In this document: positions 1 to 6,960 of the stretch, piece after piece | Position numbering within the stretch: the first letter of the stretch is position 1 | How the letters are laid out: every line of letters begins with the position of its first letter | From: a virus | Virus record (IMG/VR): IMGVR_UViG_3300020459_000035 | Span: 1 to 36,213 of that record | Direction: 5' to 3' (one strand) | Length of the DNA: 36,213 nucleotides | The notes under the pieces: generated by a model | The model's input: only the letters and a program-made list of their open reading frames with translations | Told to the model about the DNA's origin: nothing | The model's database searches: none | Position numbers and translations under genes: made by a program

Positions 1-54
1 GTAAGACTAGAGGATATACAAGAAGAGATTAATAAACACAATGAACAATTTTGA
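1..54 (+). CDS. C-terminal tail of a gene cut by the left edge
   Basis: Frame 1 is open from base 1 and ends at TGA 52-54, giving 17 hydrophilic residues (…EDIQEEINKHNEQF). The next ORF begins inside it at 41, the kind of short overlap seen throughout this phage. Too short to assign a function. It could be a chance open frame; only the sequence to the left would tell. Confidence 0.35.
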   Translation, partial: VRLEDIQEEINKHNEQF

Positions 55-190
55 GCCAACAATATTAGGAGTATTAGTATTTGCTATGTCAGTAGCAGAG
101 ATAAATGATGTACTTCAAGTTGTGCTTTTAGTTATGACAATAGTTTATACAGGATATAAAATTTTAGAACTAATAGATAAAAGAAAATAG
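41..190 (+). CDS. Small single-membrane-segment protein, lysis module
   Basis: The 49-aa ORF starts ATG 41 and ends TAG 188-190. Residues about 5-42 are strongly hydrophobic (ILGVLVFAMSV, then VVLLVMTIVYTGYKIL) and the C-terminus is charged (ELIDKRK). It lies just upstream of a cationic peptide, a holin-like protein and an endolysin, so an accessory lysis role (small holin or holin regulator) is plausible, but this rests on position and membrane character only. No family was recognised. Confidence 0.55.
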   Translation: MNNFEPTILGVLVFAMSVAEINDVLQVVLLVMTIVYTGYKILELIDKRK

Positions 191-192
191 TT

Positions 193-294
193 ATGGTAAG
201 AATGTTTAAATGGTTAGCAGGTAAATTTAGTCAATTCAACAGTTGGTTTATTTCAAAGTGGAATAAGCTAATGGGAAAACTAAAAATTAAGTAA
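193..294 (+). CDS. 33-aa cationic amphipathic peptide
   Basis: ATG 193 to TAA 292-294, two bases after the preceding stop. The peptide is rich in Lys, Trp and Phe (MFKWLAGKF…SWFISKWNKL) with a periodicity that would give an amphipathic helix. It is followed directly by a rho-independent terminator, so it is the last gene of its transcript. Its place between a membrane peptide and the holin/endolysin genes suggests a membrane-active lysis peptide, but that is inference. No family is recognised and the ORF is short enough that chance remains possible. Confidence 0.45.
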   Translation: MVRMFKWLAGKFSQFNSWFISKWNKLMGKLKIK

Positions 295-297
295 TTA

Positions 298-312
298 TTA
301 AACACAGTACCT
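298..312 (+). repeat. Variant copy of the TTAAACGCAGTAGG repeat
   Basis: ATTAAACACAGTACC lies between the stop of the 33-aa peptide and the terminator. It matches the dispersed repeat (see 9568 and 12340) at 12 of 14 positions and, like the copy at 30103, is followed immediately by a second TTCTTAAACAT segment. Confidence 0.45.
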
Positions 313-336
313 TCTTAAACATAGAAGGTTTTTTTT
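309..336 (+). terminator. Rho-independent terminator
   Basis: Stem CCTTCT (310-315) / AGAAGG (323-328), extended by A309-T329, with loop TAAACAT and an eight-T tract from 329. It separates the tiny upstream genes from the holin-endolysin group. Confidence 0.8.
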
Positions 337-339
337 AAT

Positions 340-429
340 ATGAAAACTATAAGAAAGATATTAAAAATAATTGAAGATTCTCTGTATGAGAGGTACCCAC
401 ATTTAATAAAACACACAAAAAAGAAGTGA
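340..429 (+). CDS. 29-aa basic peptide, coupled to the holin-like gene
   Basis: ATG 340 begins directly after the terminator T-tract and the ORF ends TGA 427-429, overlapping the GTG start of the next gene at 426 (GTGA). Sequence begins MKTIRKILKIIEDSLYE and ends HTKKK. The overlap suggests translational coupling, and it may function mainly as a leader for the downstream gene. No family recognised. Confidence 0.4.
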   Translation: MKTIRKILKIIEDSLYERYPHLIKHTKKK

Positions 430-836
430 GTAAAAATAAAAAGAAATTTAGGGAAACAAAAGTAGGTCAGTTCTTGTCAAAAAGTGGAATTGTAGATAAC
501 TTACTTGATGTTGTCCCAGATAAGGGCATTTTAGGCGTTGTTAAGAACATTTTAGTAAAAGATAATACCCTACCTCCAGTTGACAAAGAACAGGCGTTAA
601 AACTGCTTGAAATGGATATTGCAGAAATGGAAGCAGTAACAAGAAGATGGGAGGCAGATGCTAAAAGTGGTAGTTGGTTAAGTTCTAATGTGCGTCCACT
701 TACTTTAATTTTTATCACACTTGTTTATACGGCAGGATTTTTTCTTGAGTATGAGCTTGACAATATAAATCAGATTTTGCTTTTAATAATAGGAGCATAT
801 TTTGGTGGAAGAAGTTTTGAGAAGACAAGAGCATAG
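426..836 (+). CDS. Putative holin, 3TM (GTA_holin-like) family
   Basis: A 136-aa protein read from a GTG start at 426. The N-terminal 80 residues are charged and partly helical; then W84-L-S-S-N-V-R-P precedes two membrane segments at about 92-107 and 115-128, ending in GGRSFEKTRA. This layout (soluble N-terminus, W…RPLTL motif, C-terminal hydrophobic hairpin) is that of the three-TM holin family found in phages and gene transfer agents. Such proteins make membrane lesions that release or activate the endolysin. The endolysin gene lies about 670 bp downstream on the same strand. The stop overlaps the next GTG by one base. Confidence 0.6.
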   Translation: MSKNKKKFRETKVGQFLSKSGIVDNLLDVVPDKGILGVVKNILVKDNTLPPVDKEQALKLLEMDIAEMEAVTRRWEADAKSGSWLSSNVRPLTLIFITLVYTAGFFLEYELDNINQILLLIIGAYFGGRSFEKTRA

Positions 837-976
837 TGGCTAGAGTAAAAAGACCTAAGGTATTTATTTACATACCACCACCTCGAAAGAAAAGACCAGG
901 AGTTCATTCTAAAAACGCTAGTAAAGGACAAACTGGATATAAAAAGAAGTATAGAGGTCAGGGAAAAAAAAGATGA
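836..976 (+). CDS. 46-aa very basic protein (RPGVHSKN…YRGQG type)
   Basis: GTG 836 overlaps the preceding stop by one base; the ORF ends TGA 974-976. It is extremely Lys/Arg rich with a VKRPKVFIYIPPPRKKRPG start and a KKKYRGQGKKR end. Small proteins with the RPGxHxKN…YRGQG signature recur in Bacteroidetes phages, but I know of no established function. The charge suggests nucleic-acid binding or a virion-internal role. The GTG start is chosen from the tight junction. Confidence 0.6.
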   Translation: MARVKRPKVFIYIPPPRKKRPGVHSKNASKGQTGYKKKYRGQGKKR

Positions 977-983
977 TTAGTCT

Positions 984-1349
984 ATGGACATAAATCACAG
1001 AGGTTGTATTGCAGAATATAACTTTGCAAATGAGTGTATGAAAAGAGGAATTGAAGTTTCTTTTCCTTTATTACATTCCTCAATTTATGATTGTATCATT
1101 GATTTTAAAGGTAGGCTTTTAAAGATACAGGTAAAATCAACTGGTAAGGATATAGCGAAAAATCGAAGTACGGTACAAGTGTCATTTCACGGTAATTACC
1201 CAAAAGATAAAGTTGATTATTTTGCTATATATGTTGACCTTTATGATGGATTTTTTATATTTCCTAATAATGGAACTCAACAGAGTATTAGACTTAGTAG
1301 AGATAATATTAACTCTAAGTATTATAATAATTTTTTATTTGATAAATAA
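984..1349 (+). CDS. PD-(D/E)XK endonuclease, group I intron-type (PDDEXK_5-like)
   Basis: The 121-aa protein carries the family pattern: G7-x-x-A-E11 in the first helix, D36 in IYDCIIDFKG, and the catalytic half-motif Q49-V-K51 in LLKIQVKST. This arrangement (GxxAE…D…QxK) matches the nuclease fold first described in the intron-encoded enzyme I-Ssp6803I and used by many phage nucleases. Length is normal for a single domain. It sits between a small basic protein and the endolysin and has no visible intron, so it is either a free-standing homing-type nuclease or a DNA-processing enzyme. A purine-rich tract follows the stop. Confidence 0.75.
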   Translation: MDINHRGCIAEYNFANECMKRGIEVSFPLLHSSIYDCIIDFKGRLLKIQVKSTGKDIAKNRSTVQVSFHGNYPKDKVDYFAIYVDLYDGFFIFPNNGTQQSIRLSRDNINSKYYNNFLFDK

Positions 1350-1501
1350 AGAAAAGAAAGAAAAAGTAACCAAAAAGAAAGAAAAGAAAAAGCCCCTATG
1401 AAAAACAAAATTTCAATTAGCTGTTCCAACAACATCTCTGCTGAAGTTTAGTAATTTTTTTCGTAGATTTACGGCTACGCAAAAGCAAATATAATAAAAA
1501 A

Positions 1502-1861
1502 ATGGAATTAAAATATTTTACATTCGAGGAATTTGATTCTCCTGACTCTCCAGGAAGTGGTGAGAAGTATATGTGTAGAGAATTTATGGGTTGTATTGAT
1601 GAAGCAAGAGACATTGCAGGAATACAATTTAAGATAAATTCAGGCTACAGAACTCCAGCTCACAATAAAAAGGTTGGAGGTGTATCTACCAGTTCTCACA
1701 CAATCGGAAGAGCAGCAGATATTCATTGTACTGATACAAAAAAAAGATTAAAGATTATTGAAGCATTATCAATGGTTGGTTTTCAAAGGTTCGGCATAGC
1801 AAATACGTTTATTCACGTTGATAATGACGACCAAAAACCACCAGCTATTTGGTTATATTGA
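1502..1861 (+). CDS. Endolysin, peptidase M15 family (D,D/L,D-carboxypeptidase-like)
   Basis: A 119-aa single-domain protein. The signature SGYRTPAHNKKVGG (47-60) leads into SSHTIGRAAD with zinc ligands H66 and D73, and the third ligand H105 lies in FIHVD. This is the Peptidase_M15_3 arrangement used by phage endolysins that cleave peptidoglycan cross-links. No signal peptide is present, consistent with release through the holin encoded at 426. The upstream 150-bp gap holds a purine-rich tract and a weak hairpin (CGTAG 1462-1466 / CTACG 1475-1479) but no clear promoter. Confidence 0.9.
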   Translation: MELKYFTFEEFDSPDSPGSGEKYMCREFMGCIDEARDIAGIQFKINSGYRTPAHNKKVGGVSTSSHTIGRAADIHCTDTKKRLKIIEALSMVGFQRFGIANTFIHVDNDDQKPPAIWLY

Positions 1862-1869
1862 TTTAGTTA

Positions 1870-1900
1870 TTTGGTAATATTAAAAATTTTAGTATCTTTA
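1870..1900 (+). promoter_or_regulatory. Putative promoter for the ERF/replication operon
   Basis: TTTG at 1870-1873 and TATCTTTA at 1893-1900 are 19 nt apart, close to the Bacteroidetes consensus (TTTG, 17-23 nt, TAnnTTTG), with A in place of the last G. The ATG is 15 nt downstream. The same TATCTTTACT string stands upstream of the late operon at 15292. Confidence 0.45.
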
Positions 1901-1914
1901 CTGAAACTTTAATT

Positions 1915-2469
1915 ATGAATATTACTGATAAATTACTTAAAATTACAACCGAACTTAAAGCACCAAAGAATCAACTAAATAAATTTGGTGGCTATAAGTA
2001 TAGAAGTGCTGAAGATATTTTAGAAGCACTTAAACCACATCTAAAGAAATACAAATGTGTTTTAAAGATGCACGATGAATTAAAAATCGTAGGCGACTTT
2101 CCTTATGTTGAGGCAACTGCAAAGTTGATAGATTGTGAGGAAGTAAATATGCAGATAGAATCATCTGCTCAAGCAATAATTGACTTTAATGCAAAAGGTA
2201 TGCAGCATCCTCAAAGAACAGGAGCAGCATCTTCTTATGCAAAAAAGTACGCTATTGGTAATTTGTTTTTATTAGATGACACAAAAGATTCTGATGCAAC
2301 AAATACCCACGATAAAAACGTAAGTAGCGAGAAACCTATCTTAAAAGCTGAAAGTGTTGCTTTTATTAAAGCAGCTAAGTTTGTAAAAGATGGCGGTAAA
2401 ATAGAAGATATTATGAAAAAATACAGAATATCTAAAGAAGTCGAACAGGCATTAACAGCCACAAATTAA
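1915..2469 (+). CDS. erf: ERF-family single-strand annealing protein
   Basis: A 184-aa protein of normal length for the ERF superfamily. The N-terminal half has the KFGGYKYRSAEDILEALKP core, and the hallmark G-A-x-S-S-Y-A-K-K-Y-A-I-G-x-L-F block followed by D-D-x-x-D-x-D is at about residues 101-127. ERF anneals homologous ssDNA during phage recombination and genome circularisation. It leads an operon with an SSB-like protein, and a RecE-type exonuclease and a RusA resolvase lie downstream, giving a complete recombination set. The C-terminal 50 residues (after 130) are a variable tail likely used for partner contacts. Confidence 0.9.
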   Translation: MNITDKLLKITTELKAPKNQLNKFGGYKYRSAEDILEALKPHLKKYKCVLKMHDELKIVGDFPYVEATAKLIDCEEVNMQIESSAQAIIDFNAKGMQHPQRTGAASSYAKKYAIGNLFLLDDTKDSDATNTHDKNVSSEKPILKAESVAFIKAAKFVKDGGKIEDIMKKYRISKEVEQALTATN

Positions 2470-2476
2470 ACTATAT

Positions 2477-2749
2477 ATGAGTGCATTAGGTACAATAAGT
2501 ATAAAAACTAAAGATGGTGTGTGGAAAAATTATACACTATCTATTAATGACGATACTAATGAGTATGGTCAGAATATTAAAATGTATGATGAGCAGACAA
2601 AAGAGCAAAGAGAAGCTAAAGCTCCGAAAAATTATATCGGAAATGGCAGAATCTTTTGGACTGACGGAAAGATTACCAAAGCTGAAAAAGTAGAAAAAGA
2701 AACAGCTACTTCTAGCGGCTCTGAAGGTGAAGATGTATTACCATTCTAG
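2477..2749 (+). CDS. Single-stranded DNA-binding protein-like
   Basis: The 90-aa protein has a short beta-rich core (GTISIKTKDGVWKNYTLSI) and a low-complexity acidic tail ending EGEDVLPF. A disordered linker plus an acidic tip of the DDxPF/DxLPF type is the partner-docking signature of bacterial and phage SSBs. Placement 7 bp after ERF supports a role in coating ssDNA for annealing and replication. The core is shorter than a classic OB fold of about 110 residues, so it may be a reduced phage SSB. A strong terminator follows. Confidence 0.65.
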   Translation: MSALGTISIKTKDGVWKNYTLSINDDTNEYGQNIKMYDEQTKEQREAKAPKNYIGNGRIFWTDGKITKAEKVEKETATSSGSEGEDVLPF

Positions 2750-2769
2750 TCCTTTTATTGATTGTTATA

Positions 2770-2791
2770 GGGAGCTTCGGCTCCCTTTTTT
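2770..2791 (+). terminator. Rho-independent terminator after the ERF/SSB pair
   Basis: Perfect stem GGGAGC (2770-2775) / GCTCCC (2780-2785) with a TTCG tetraloop and a six-T tract. It would set ERF and SSB transcript levels apart from the downstream genes. Confidence 0.9.
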
Positions 2792-2794
2792 GAT

Positions 2795-3109
2795 ATGAAT
2801 AAGGAAACTATTTTACTGGAAAGAATGTGTGCTTGGTTTGTTCATCACGTCTTTGAACAAAATGAAGACAATTTGGATAATTTAAGTTCTTTATTTGTAG
2901 AGTGGCAGATGTTAAGAAAGATTGACAGCATACTAGATACTGATGCTAAATTTTATTATGAAAGGCTTGATGTGAATGTTTTTGCTCACGATGTTGTGAA
3001 TAAAAATAAAATGAGAAAGCCAGGAGATATTGCTAAAAGTATGCAATCCTTAATTAGAGAACTTATAAAACATAAACTGGATAATGAAACAGACGAAAAT
3101 AGATTATGA
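2795..3109 (+). CDS. Unknown 104-aa helical protein upstream of the ATPase
   Basis: ATG 2795 immediately follows the terminator; the 3' end overlaps the ATPase start at 3084 by 26 nt, so the two are probably co-translated. It is predicted all-helical, with CAWFVHHVFEQNEDNLDNL at the N-terminus and a KSMQSLIRELIKHKL helix at the C-terminus. No family recognised. As the partner gene of a RecA/RepA-like ATPase it might be a helicase-loader or replication accessory factor, which is inference from linkage only. Confidence 0.7.
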   Translation: MNKETILLERMCAWFVHHVFEQNEDNLDNLSSLFVEWQMLRKIDSILDTDAKFYYERLDVNVFAHDVVNKNKMRKPGDIAKSMQSLIRELIKHKLDNETDENRL

Positions 3110-3914
3110 CACAAAATTCAAAAAAATATTACAGCAAAGTTACGTTGACCCACAAAAAAAGGTTGAATATCCTCCAATCGCTATCTCAAAAGGTAACACA
3201 GGTGGAAACAATCCTATCCCTTTACCGATAGGAACATATGGCAATTTTAGTTTTATATCTGCCGCACCAAAAAGCAAAAAGACATTCTTAGTTTCTCTAC
3301 TCGCTGCATCATATTTATCTTGTGATAAGAAATATACTGGTGATATTATAGGTATGCGTAAAAAGAAAAAGCTAATACATTACGATACCGAACAGGGAAG
3401 ATTTCACGCACAAAGAACATTCAATAGAGTTATAAGAATGTGTGATAACACGGATGATTATTTTACTTATGCTTTAAGAGAATACTCTGCTTACGAAAGA
3501 CTTGAGTTTATTAATTGGCACCTTTATAGTATAGACAATCCAGGACTTGTAATTATAGATGGTATTGCAGACTTAATACTAGATAGTAACGATTTAGTTC
3601 AATCTAATAAGTTAATACAATATCTTATGAAGTGGACTCAAGAACTAAACATCCATATCATTACTGTTATACATTCTAATTTTAATAGTGATAAGGCTAC
3701 AGGTCATTTAGGCTCTTTTATGGAAAAGAAAACGGAAACACAAATAAGCTTACAGATAGCACCTGATGATATAGATTTGGCTGTTGTTAAATGTAGAAGG
3801 TCTAGGGGTTATCCTTTTGACAGTTTTGCATTTAAAATTATGCAAGATGGTTTGCCTTATGTTCAAGATTCAATACCAGCGAGTATCAATAGAGAACCTT
3901 TTTTAAATATATGA
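3084..3914 (+). CDS. RecA/RepA-like (AAA_25-type) ATPase, replication
   Basis: A 276-aa ATPase. The P-loop region reads S59-A-A-P-K-S-K-K-T67, a variant of the GxPKSGKT loop of RepA-like hexameric helicases, with K replacing the usual second glycine. Walker B is P153-G-L-V-I-I-D-G160. A strand-end motif IITVIHSN (sensor-like) and a C-terminal CRRSRGYPFDSFAFKI strand pair follow, as in RepA/AAA_25 proteins. It likely works as a replicative helicase or helicase-like translocase; no DnaB, primase or polymerase is visible here. The stop overlaps the RusA start by 4 nt. Confidence 0.75.
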   Translation: MKQTKIDYDTKFKKILQQSYVDPQKKVEYPPIAISKGNTGGNNPIPLPIGTYGNFSFISAAPKSKKTFLVSLLAASYLSCDKKYTGDIIGMRKKKKLIHYDTEQGRFHAQRTFNRVIRMCDNTDDYFTYALREYSAYERLEFINWHLYSIDNPGLVIIDGIADLILDSNDLVQSNKLIQYLMKWTQELNIHIITVIHSNFNSDKATGHLGSFMEKKTETQISLQIAPDDIDLAVVKCRRSRGYPFDSFAFKIMQDGLPYVQDSIPASINREPFLNI

Positions 3915-4321
3915 TATTAACTTTAGAATATAACATAAGACCTTTAGCACACCAATCTTTTAGAGTTGGTAGAAATGGTATAAAATATAAACCTAAAAAA
4001 GTAAAAAACTATCAAGCTCTTTTAGAAATATTAACACTAGAGCAATTACCTAAAGGATTCAACATAGTGGGTGCAGGAACACCTATTACAGTAAACTATA
4101 TAGAGTATGTTTATGCTTACCCTAAGAGCTTACCAAAAAAAAGGAGACTATCAAAAGTTCCTAAAGTAACTAAACCTGATTTACAGGACAATTTAAACAA
4201 AGCTTTTTTTGATGCTTTAGAGGGTCTTATATATGAACAAGACCAAAACATAGTAGAGATTAAAAATATGGTTAAGTATTTTGGACCAGAAGACAAGATA
4301 AAAGTAGAATTCAAATATTAA
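3911..4321 (+). CDS. rusA: RusA-family Holliday junction resolvase
   Basis: A 136-aa protein with the RusA signature K88-P-D-L-Q-D93-N-L-N-K…D101-A-L-E-G…E109-Q-D111-Q-N-I-V. Acidic residues at 90, 93, 101 and 111 correspond to the metal-binding set and K97 to the conserved lysine. RusA cuts four-way junctions and resolves recombination intermediates or branched DNA before packaging. The motif has one extra residue compared with the E. coli KPDxDN core. Its ATG overlaps the ATPase stop (ATGA), consistent with one operon. Confidence 0.88.
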   Translation: MILTLEYNIRPLAHQSFRVGRNGIKYKPKKVKNYQALLEILTLEQLPKGFNIVGAGTPITVNYIEYVYAYPKSLPKKRRLSKVPKVTKPDLQDNLNKAFFDALEGLIYEQDQNIVEIKNMVKYFGPEDKIKVEFKY

Positions 4322-4322
4322 T

Positions 4323-4475
4323 ATGAACATACAAATAGAATTTATAAAAGGTTTTGTTGTTGGGATTGATTACGTTGATGATATAGAAATTCCAGAATAT
4401 AATAAAACTGTAGAACTTATTAGAATTAGTTTAGGTATAGTCTGGATTAATTTTTTTATATTTAATAATGCTTGA
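4323..4475 (+). CDS. Small 50-aa protein between rusA and the sigma-like gene
   Basis: ATG 4323 lies one base after the RusA stop and TGA 4473-4475 overlaps the next ATG at 4468. The sequence has an N-terminal FIKGFVVGIDYVDD segment, a central EIPEYNKTVELIRISLGI and an aromatic end (VWINFFIF). The tight joins argue for a real gene. No function is known. Confidence 0.6.
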   Translation: MNIQIEFIKGFVVGIDYVDDIEIPEYNKTVELIRISLGIVWINFFIFNNA

Positions 4476-5028
4476 GTTATTATCTAAAAACCATAATACT
4501 TGGATTGCGATGGGATTGTCTATTGGTATCCCAAAACACTTAGTCGAAGACTTCGTACACGAGATGTATCTTAGATTAAACAAGTATGTTGGAGACCCTA
4601 AAAAAATAATGTATAATGAAAAAGAGGTGAATAAGTTTTATGTTTATGTTACACTAAAAAACTTGTGGGGAGATTATTCTAAAGCTAAGGGTAAATATAA
4701 GATAATAAGAATAGATGATTTTGAAGTTAGTTATGAGGTGGTTGATGGTGAAGCAGAGAATTATAACTATTCTAAACACAATGCTGAAGACAGATTAATT
4801 AGTAAGATAAAATCTGAAGTAGAAGATTGGGAACATTGGTACGATAGAAAATTATTTAAAATATATTATGAAACCGATATTAGTATGCGTAAATTAGCAA
4901 AAGAGACTAACATAAGTGTTACTTCTATATTTAATAGTTGTAAAAACTATAAAGACATAATCAAGTCAAAGTTCGGTGAAGACTTTGAGGATTATTTAAA
5001 CGGAGAGTTTGATTTAATTAAAAAGTAA
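4468..5028 (+). CDS. RNA polymerase sigma-factor-like protein
   Basis: The 186-aa protein resembles small sigma-70/ECF-type factors. V26-E-D-F-V-H-E-M-Y-L-R-L37 matches the region 2 helix (EDLVQEVFLRL type), F57-Y-V-Y-V-T-L-K-N-L follows like region 2.4, and the C-terminus has a region 4-like helix-turn-helix at about 139-160 (SMRKLAKETNISVTSIFNSC). Phages of Bacteroidetes often carry such a protein, plausibly directing host polymerase to late promoters. The late operon at 15331 lacks a good host -33 box, in line with that idea. An alternative is a sigma-derived antitermination or regulatory protein. Confidence 0.65.
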   Translation: MLELLSKNHNTWIAMGLSIGIPKHLVEDFVHEMYLRLNKYVGDPKKIMYNEKEVNKFYVYVTLKNLWGDYSKAKGKYKIIRIDDFEVSYEVVDGEAENYNYSKHNAEDRLISKIKSEVEDWEHWYDRKLFKIYYETDISMRKLAKETNISVTSIFNSCKNYKDIIKSKFGEDFEDYLNGEFDLIKK

Positions 5029-5032
5029 AACA

Positions 5033-5461
5033 ATGGATAAAATACCACAAAAACCAAAAGACAAACGAACCAGGCGTTATAAGGATTGGGTTGCTAAATA
5101 TGAAACTGAATCTAGTGGCGTTGGTGATACTGTAGGAAAAATAACTAAAGCCACAGGAATTAAAGCTGCAGTTGATGGAGTGTTTGATGCACTTGGAAAA
5201 GACTGCGGTTGTGATGAACGAAAGGAAACTTTAAACAAGATGTTTCCATACAATAAACCTAATTGCCTAACTCAAGAAGAACATTCTTATTTGACTGAAT
5301 TCTATTCTGCAGAAAAAACAACGATAACCTCTTTAGAGCAATCAGAACTTCTTGCTATTTATAACAGGGTTTTTAATGTTAATGATGCTCCTACAAGTTG
5401 TGGAAGTTGTTTTGCAGGTAAGATACAAAAGTTAAAATCTTTATTCGACAGGTATGAGTAA
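5033..5461 (+). CDS. Unknown 142-aa Cys-containing protein (CGCDERK…MFPY type)
   Basis: A basic N-terminus (PQKPKDKRTRRYKDWVAKY) and a small-residue-rich central helix (VGDTVGKITKATGIKAAVDG) precede CGCDERKETLNKMFPY. A second pair, CGSC, lies near the C-terminus (about 122-125). The four cysteines could bind one zinc. The CGC-x-x-RKExLN…FPY motif recurs in Bacteroidetes phages without assigned function. Overlaps the next start by 8 nt. Confidence 0.7.
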   Translation: MDKIPQKPKDKRTRRYKDWVAKYETESSGVGDTVGKITKATGIKAAVDGVFDALGKDCGCDERKETLNKMFPYNKPNCLTQEEHSYLTEFYSAEKTTITSLEQSELLAIYNRVFNVNDAPTSCGSCFAGKIQKLKSLFDRYE

Positions 5462-5888
5462 AATGGATGGTATTATAAATAATAGTTTAATTAAAAATAG
5501 AGATAGAGTGAGACAAGTTTTAGATTTTACTGGAGTGCAAAATGGAAATATGCACCCATCAGACATAGACGCAGTTTTGGAATTTGACGGAAAATATTTA
5601 ATTTTAATAGAAGTTAAGTTTAAAGGAACTGAAATGCCAACAGGACAAAAATTATTACTTGAAAGGATTGCAGAATCTTGGTCAGTAATAAGAGCAAAGG
5701 AAGCTGTTGTTTTAAAAGTAGAACACGACTTTAAAGATGAGAGTAAAAACATTCCTCTTGATAAATGTATCGTAACTGAAATTTGGGCGAAGACTAAAAA
5801 ATGGGAAAAACTAAAAACTCCTCTAGGATTTATAGAGGTTGTAAATAAACTAGGAGAATTTTGGGAGTGTAAAAAATGTAAATTCTAA
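5454..5888 (+). CDS. PD-(D/E)XK nuclease-like protein
   Basis: A 144-aa protein with HPSDIDAVLEFDGKYLILIEVKFKG: D37/D39, E53 and K55 form a PD-(D/E)XK core, and the following G-Q-K-L-L-L-E-R-I helix matches the QxxxL-type motif of Cas4/RecB-like and VRR-NUC-like nucleases. The C-terminus ends with C-x-x-C (WECKKCKF), a possible metal knuckle. It is likely a DNA end-processing nuclease acting with the recombination genes nearby. ATG 5454 overlaps the preceding gene by 8 nt and the stop abuts the next ATG. Confidence 0.65.
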   Translation: MSKMDGIINNSLIKNRDRVRQVLDFTGVQNGNMHPSDIDAVLEFDGKYLILIEVKFKGTEMPTGQKLLLERIAESWSVIRAKEAVVLKVEHDFKDESKNIPLDKCIVTEIWAKTKKWEKLKTPLGFIEVVNKLGEFWECKKCKF

Positions 5889-6178
5889 TGAGAAAAACAA
5901 AACATCAAGAAAGAAAAGAAATGCCTGTTTATTCAGGGGTATTAAAATATTTTCCTTTAGCTATAAAGTATGTAGCTAAGGTGAGTTATTTAGGAAATGA
6001 ACAGCACCATCCAGGAAAGCCGTTACATTGGGACAGAAGTAAATCAACAGATGAGCTTGATGCTCTTGCTAGACATCTAACAGAGTGTGGCACTTTAGAT
6101 GATGATGGAGTGTACCACGATGCAAAGGTTGCTTGGAGAGCTTTAGCTAACTTAGAAAAACTATTAGAAAAATTATAA
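5888..6178 (+). CDS. dATP/dGTP diphosphohydrolase-like protein (DUF5664 type)
   Basis: A 96-aa protein with the pattern of the phage family annotated dATP/dGTP diphosphohydrolase: Y-x-G-V-L-x-Y-F-P-L-A-I near the start, W48-D-R-S-K-S-T-D-E-L-D-A-L-A-R-H in the middle, and Y76-H-D-A-K-V-A-W-R-A-L-A-N-L at the end, with His/Asp/Glu residues placed for metal binding. Members adjust purine nucleotide pools and are relatives of enzymes used in 2-aminoadenine genomes, but no PurZ homologue is visible here, so base modification is not implied. Confidence 0.6.
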   Translation: MRKTKHQERKEMPVYSGVLKYFPLAIKYVAKVSYLGNEQHHPGKPLHWDRSKSTDELDALARHLTECGTLDDDGVYHDAKVAWRALANLEKLLEKL

Positions 6179-6180
6179 AT

Positions 6181-6960
6181 ATGATAACATTATTAGACGG
6201 TACTTCTTGGAAGAAGGAAGAGTTACTATCAAGGATGTATGATGATAAATTCTATTATGGCTATTTAGGCACAGCAGCATTATCTTCATCATCAGCAAAG
6301 AAACTTTTATATTCTCCAAAACAATATGAGAGGTCATTAACAGACACAGAAACAAATAACATTGCTGCATTAAGGGATGGTAGGTTGTTTCATATGATGG
6401 CTCTTGAGCCACACAAAATAGAGGATAGTTATTTGTTTATTGATTCTTCAACAAGAAACACAAACAAATATAAAGAGTATGCAACAGCGAACCCTCATAA
6501 AGAGGTTATGCTAACAAAAGAATATACAGCTTTAAGTGAGCTTATGATTTCTTTAAACAAAAGTCTTGAAGCTAGTGAGCTTTTAAGAGGAGGTTCTTCA
6601 GAGGTTCCTATGATTGGTGAAATATTTGGTTATCCATTTCGAGGTAAAGCTGACTATTTAAAAGACAATCATATTATTGATTTAAAGACAACAAGTAATT
6701 TAGATAATTGGTTATATACCGCTAGAAATGTTTGGCATTATGACCTTCAATGTTATATATATAAAATTCTTTATAATGTACAAAAGTTTACTTTTTTGGT
6801 TATAGAGAAGGGAAGTGGTGAGATTGGCATATTCGATTGTAGTGAAGAAGCAATGGAAAAAGCTGGTCACAAACTTAAAAAGGTTTGTAATACTTATGAA
6901 GAGTATTTCATCAGAAAAATTAAAGACCCTAATGAATACGTTAGAAGAGGTACTTTATGA
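6181..6960 (+). CDS. RecE-like exodeoxyribonuclease (PDDEXK / DUF3799)
   Basis: A 259-aa protein of the exonuclease VIII-like family. G67-R-L-F-H71-M-M-A-L-E-P supplies the first conserved His, F153-R-G-K-A-D158-Y and I165-I-D167-L-K169-T give the D…DxK catalytic core, and Y187-D-L-Q190-x-x-x-Y carries the QxxxY motif. These enzymes resect dsDNA 5' to 3', producing ssDNA for the annealing protein; the ERF protein encoded at 1915 is the expected partner. Length is typical for the phage version. A small gene starts within its 3' end. Confidence 0.85.
   Translation: MITLLDGTSWKKEELLSRMYDDKFYYGYLGTAALSSSSAKKLLYSPKQYERSLTDTETNNIAALRDGRLFHMMALEPHKIEDSYLFIDSSTRNTNKYKEYATANPHKEVMLTKEYTALSELMISLNKSLEASELLRGGSSEVPMIGEIFGYPFRGKADYLKDNHIIDLKTTSNLDNWLYTARNVWHYDLQCYIYKILYNVQKFTFLVIEKGSGEIGIFDCSEEAMEKAGHKLKKVCNTYEEYFIRKIKDPNEYVRRGTL

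Noticed and set aside
1213-1401. ORF overlapping the PD-(D/E)XK gene and ending in a poly-Lys tract
   Set aside because: It lies in the +1 frame of a well-supported nuclease; the Lys-rich end only reflects a purine-rich noncoding tract. No slip site was seen.
1461-1480. Hairpin CGTAG/CTACG as terminator for the nuclease gene
   Set aside because: The T-run precedes the stem and none follows on either strand, so it cannot act as a rho-independent terminator.
5888-6178. 2-aminoadenine (Z) genome pathway
   Set aside because: Only a diphosphohydrolase-like protein is present; no PurZ-like synthetase or dedicated polymerase is seen.
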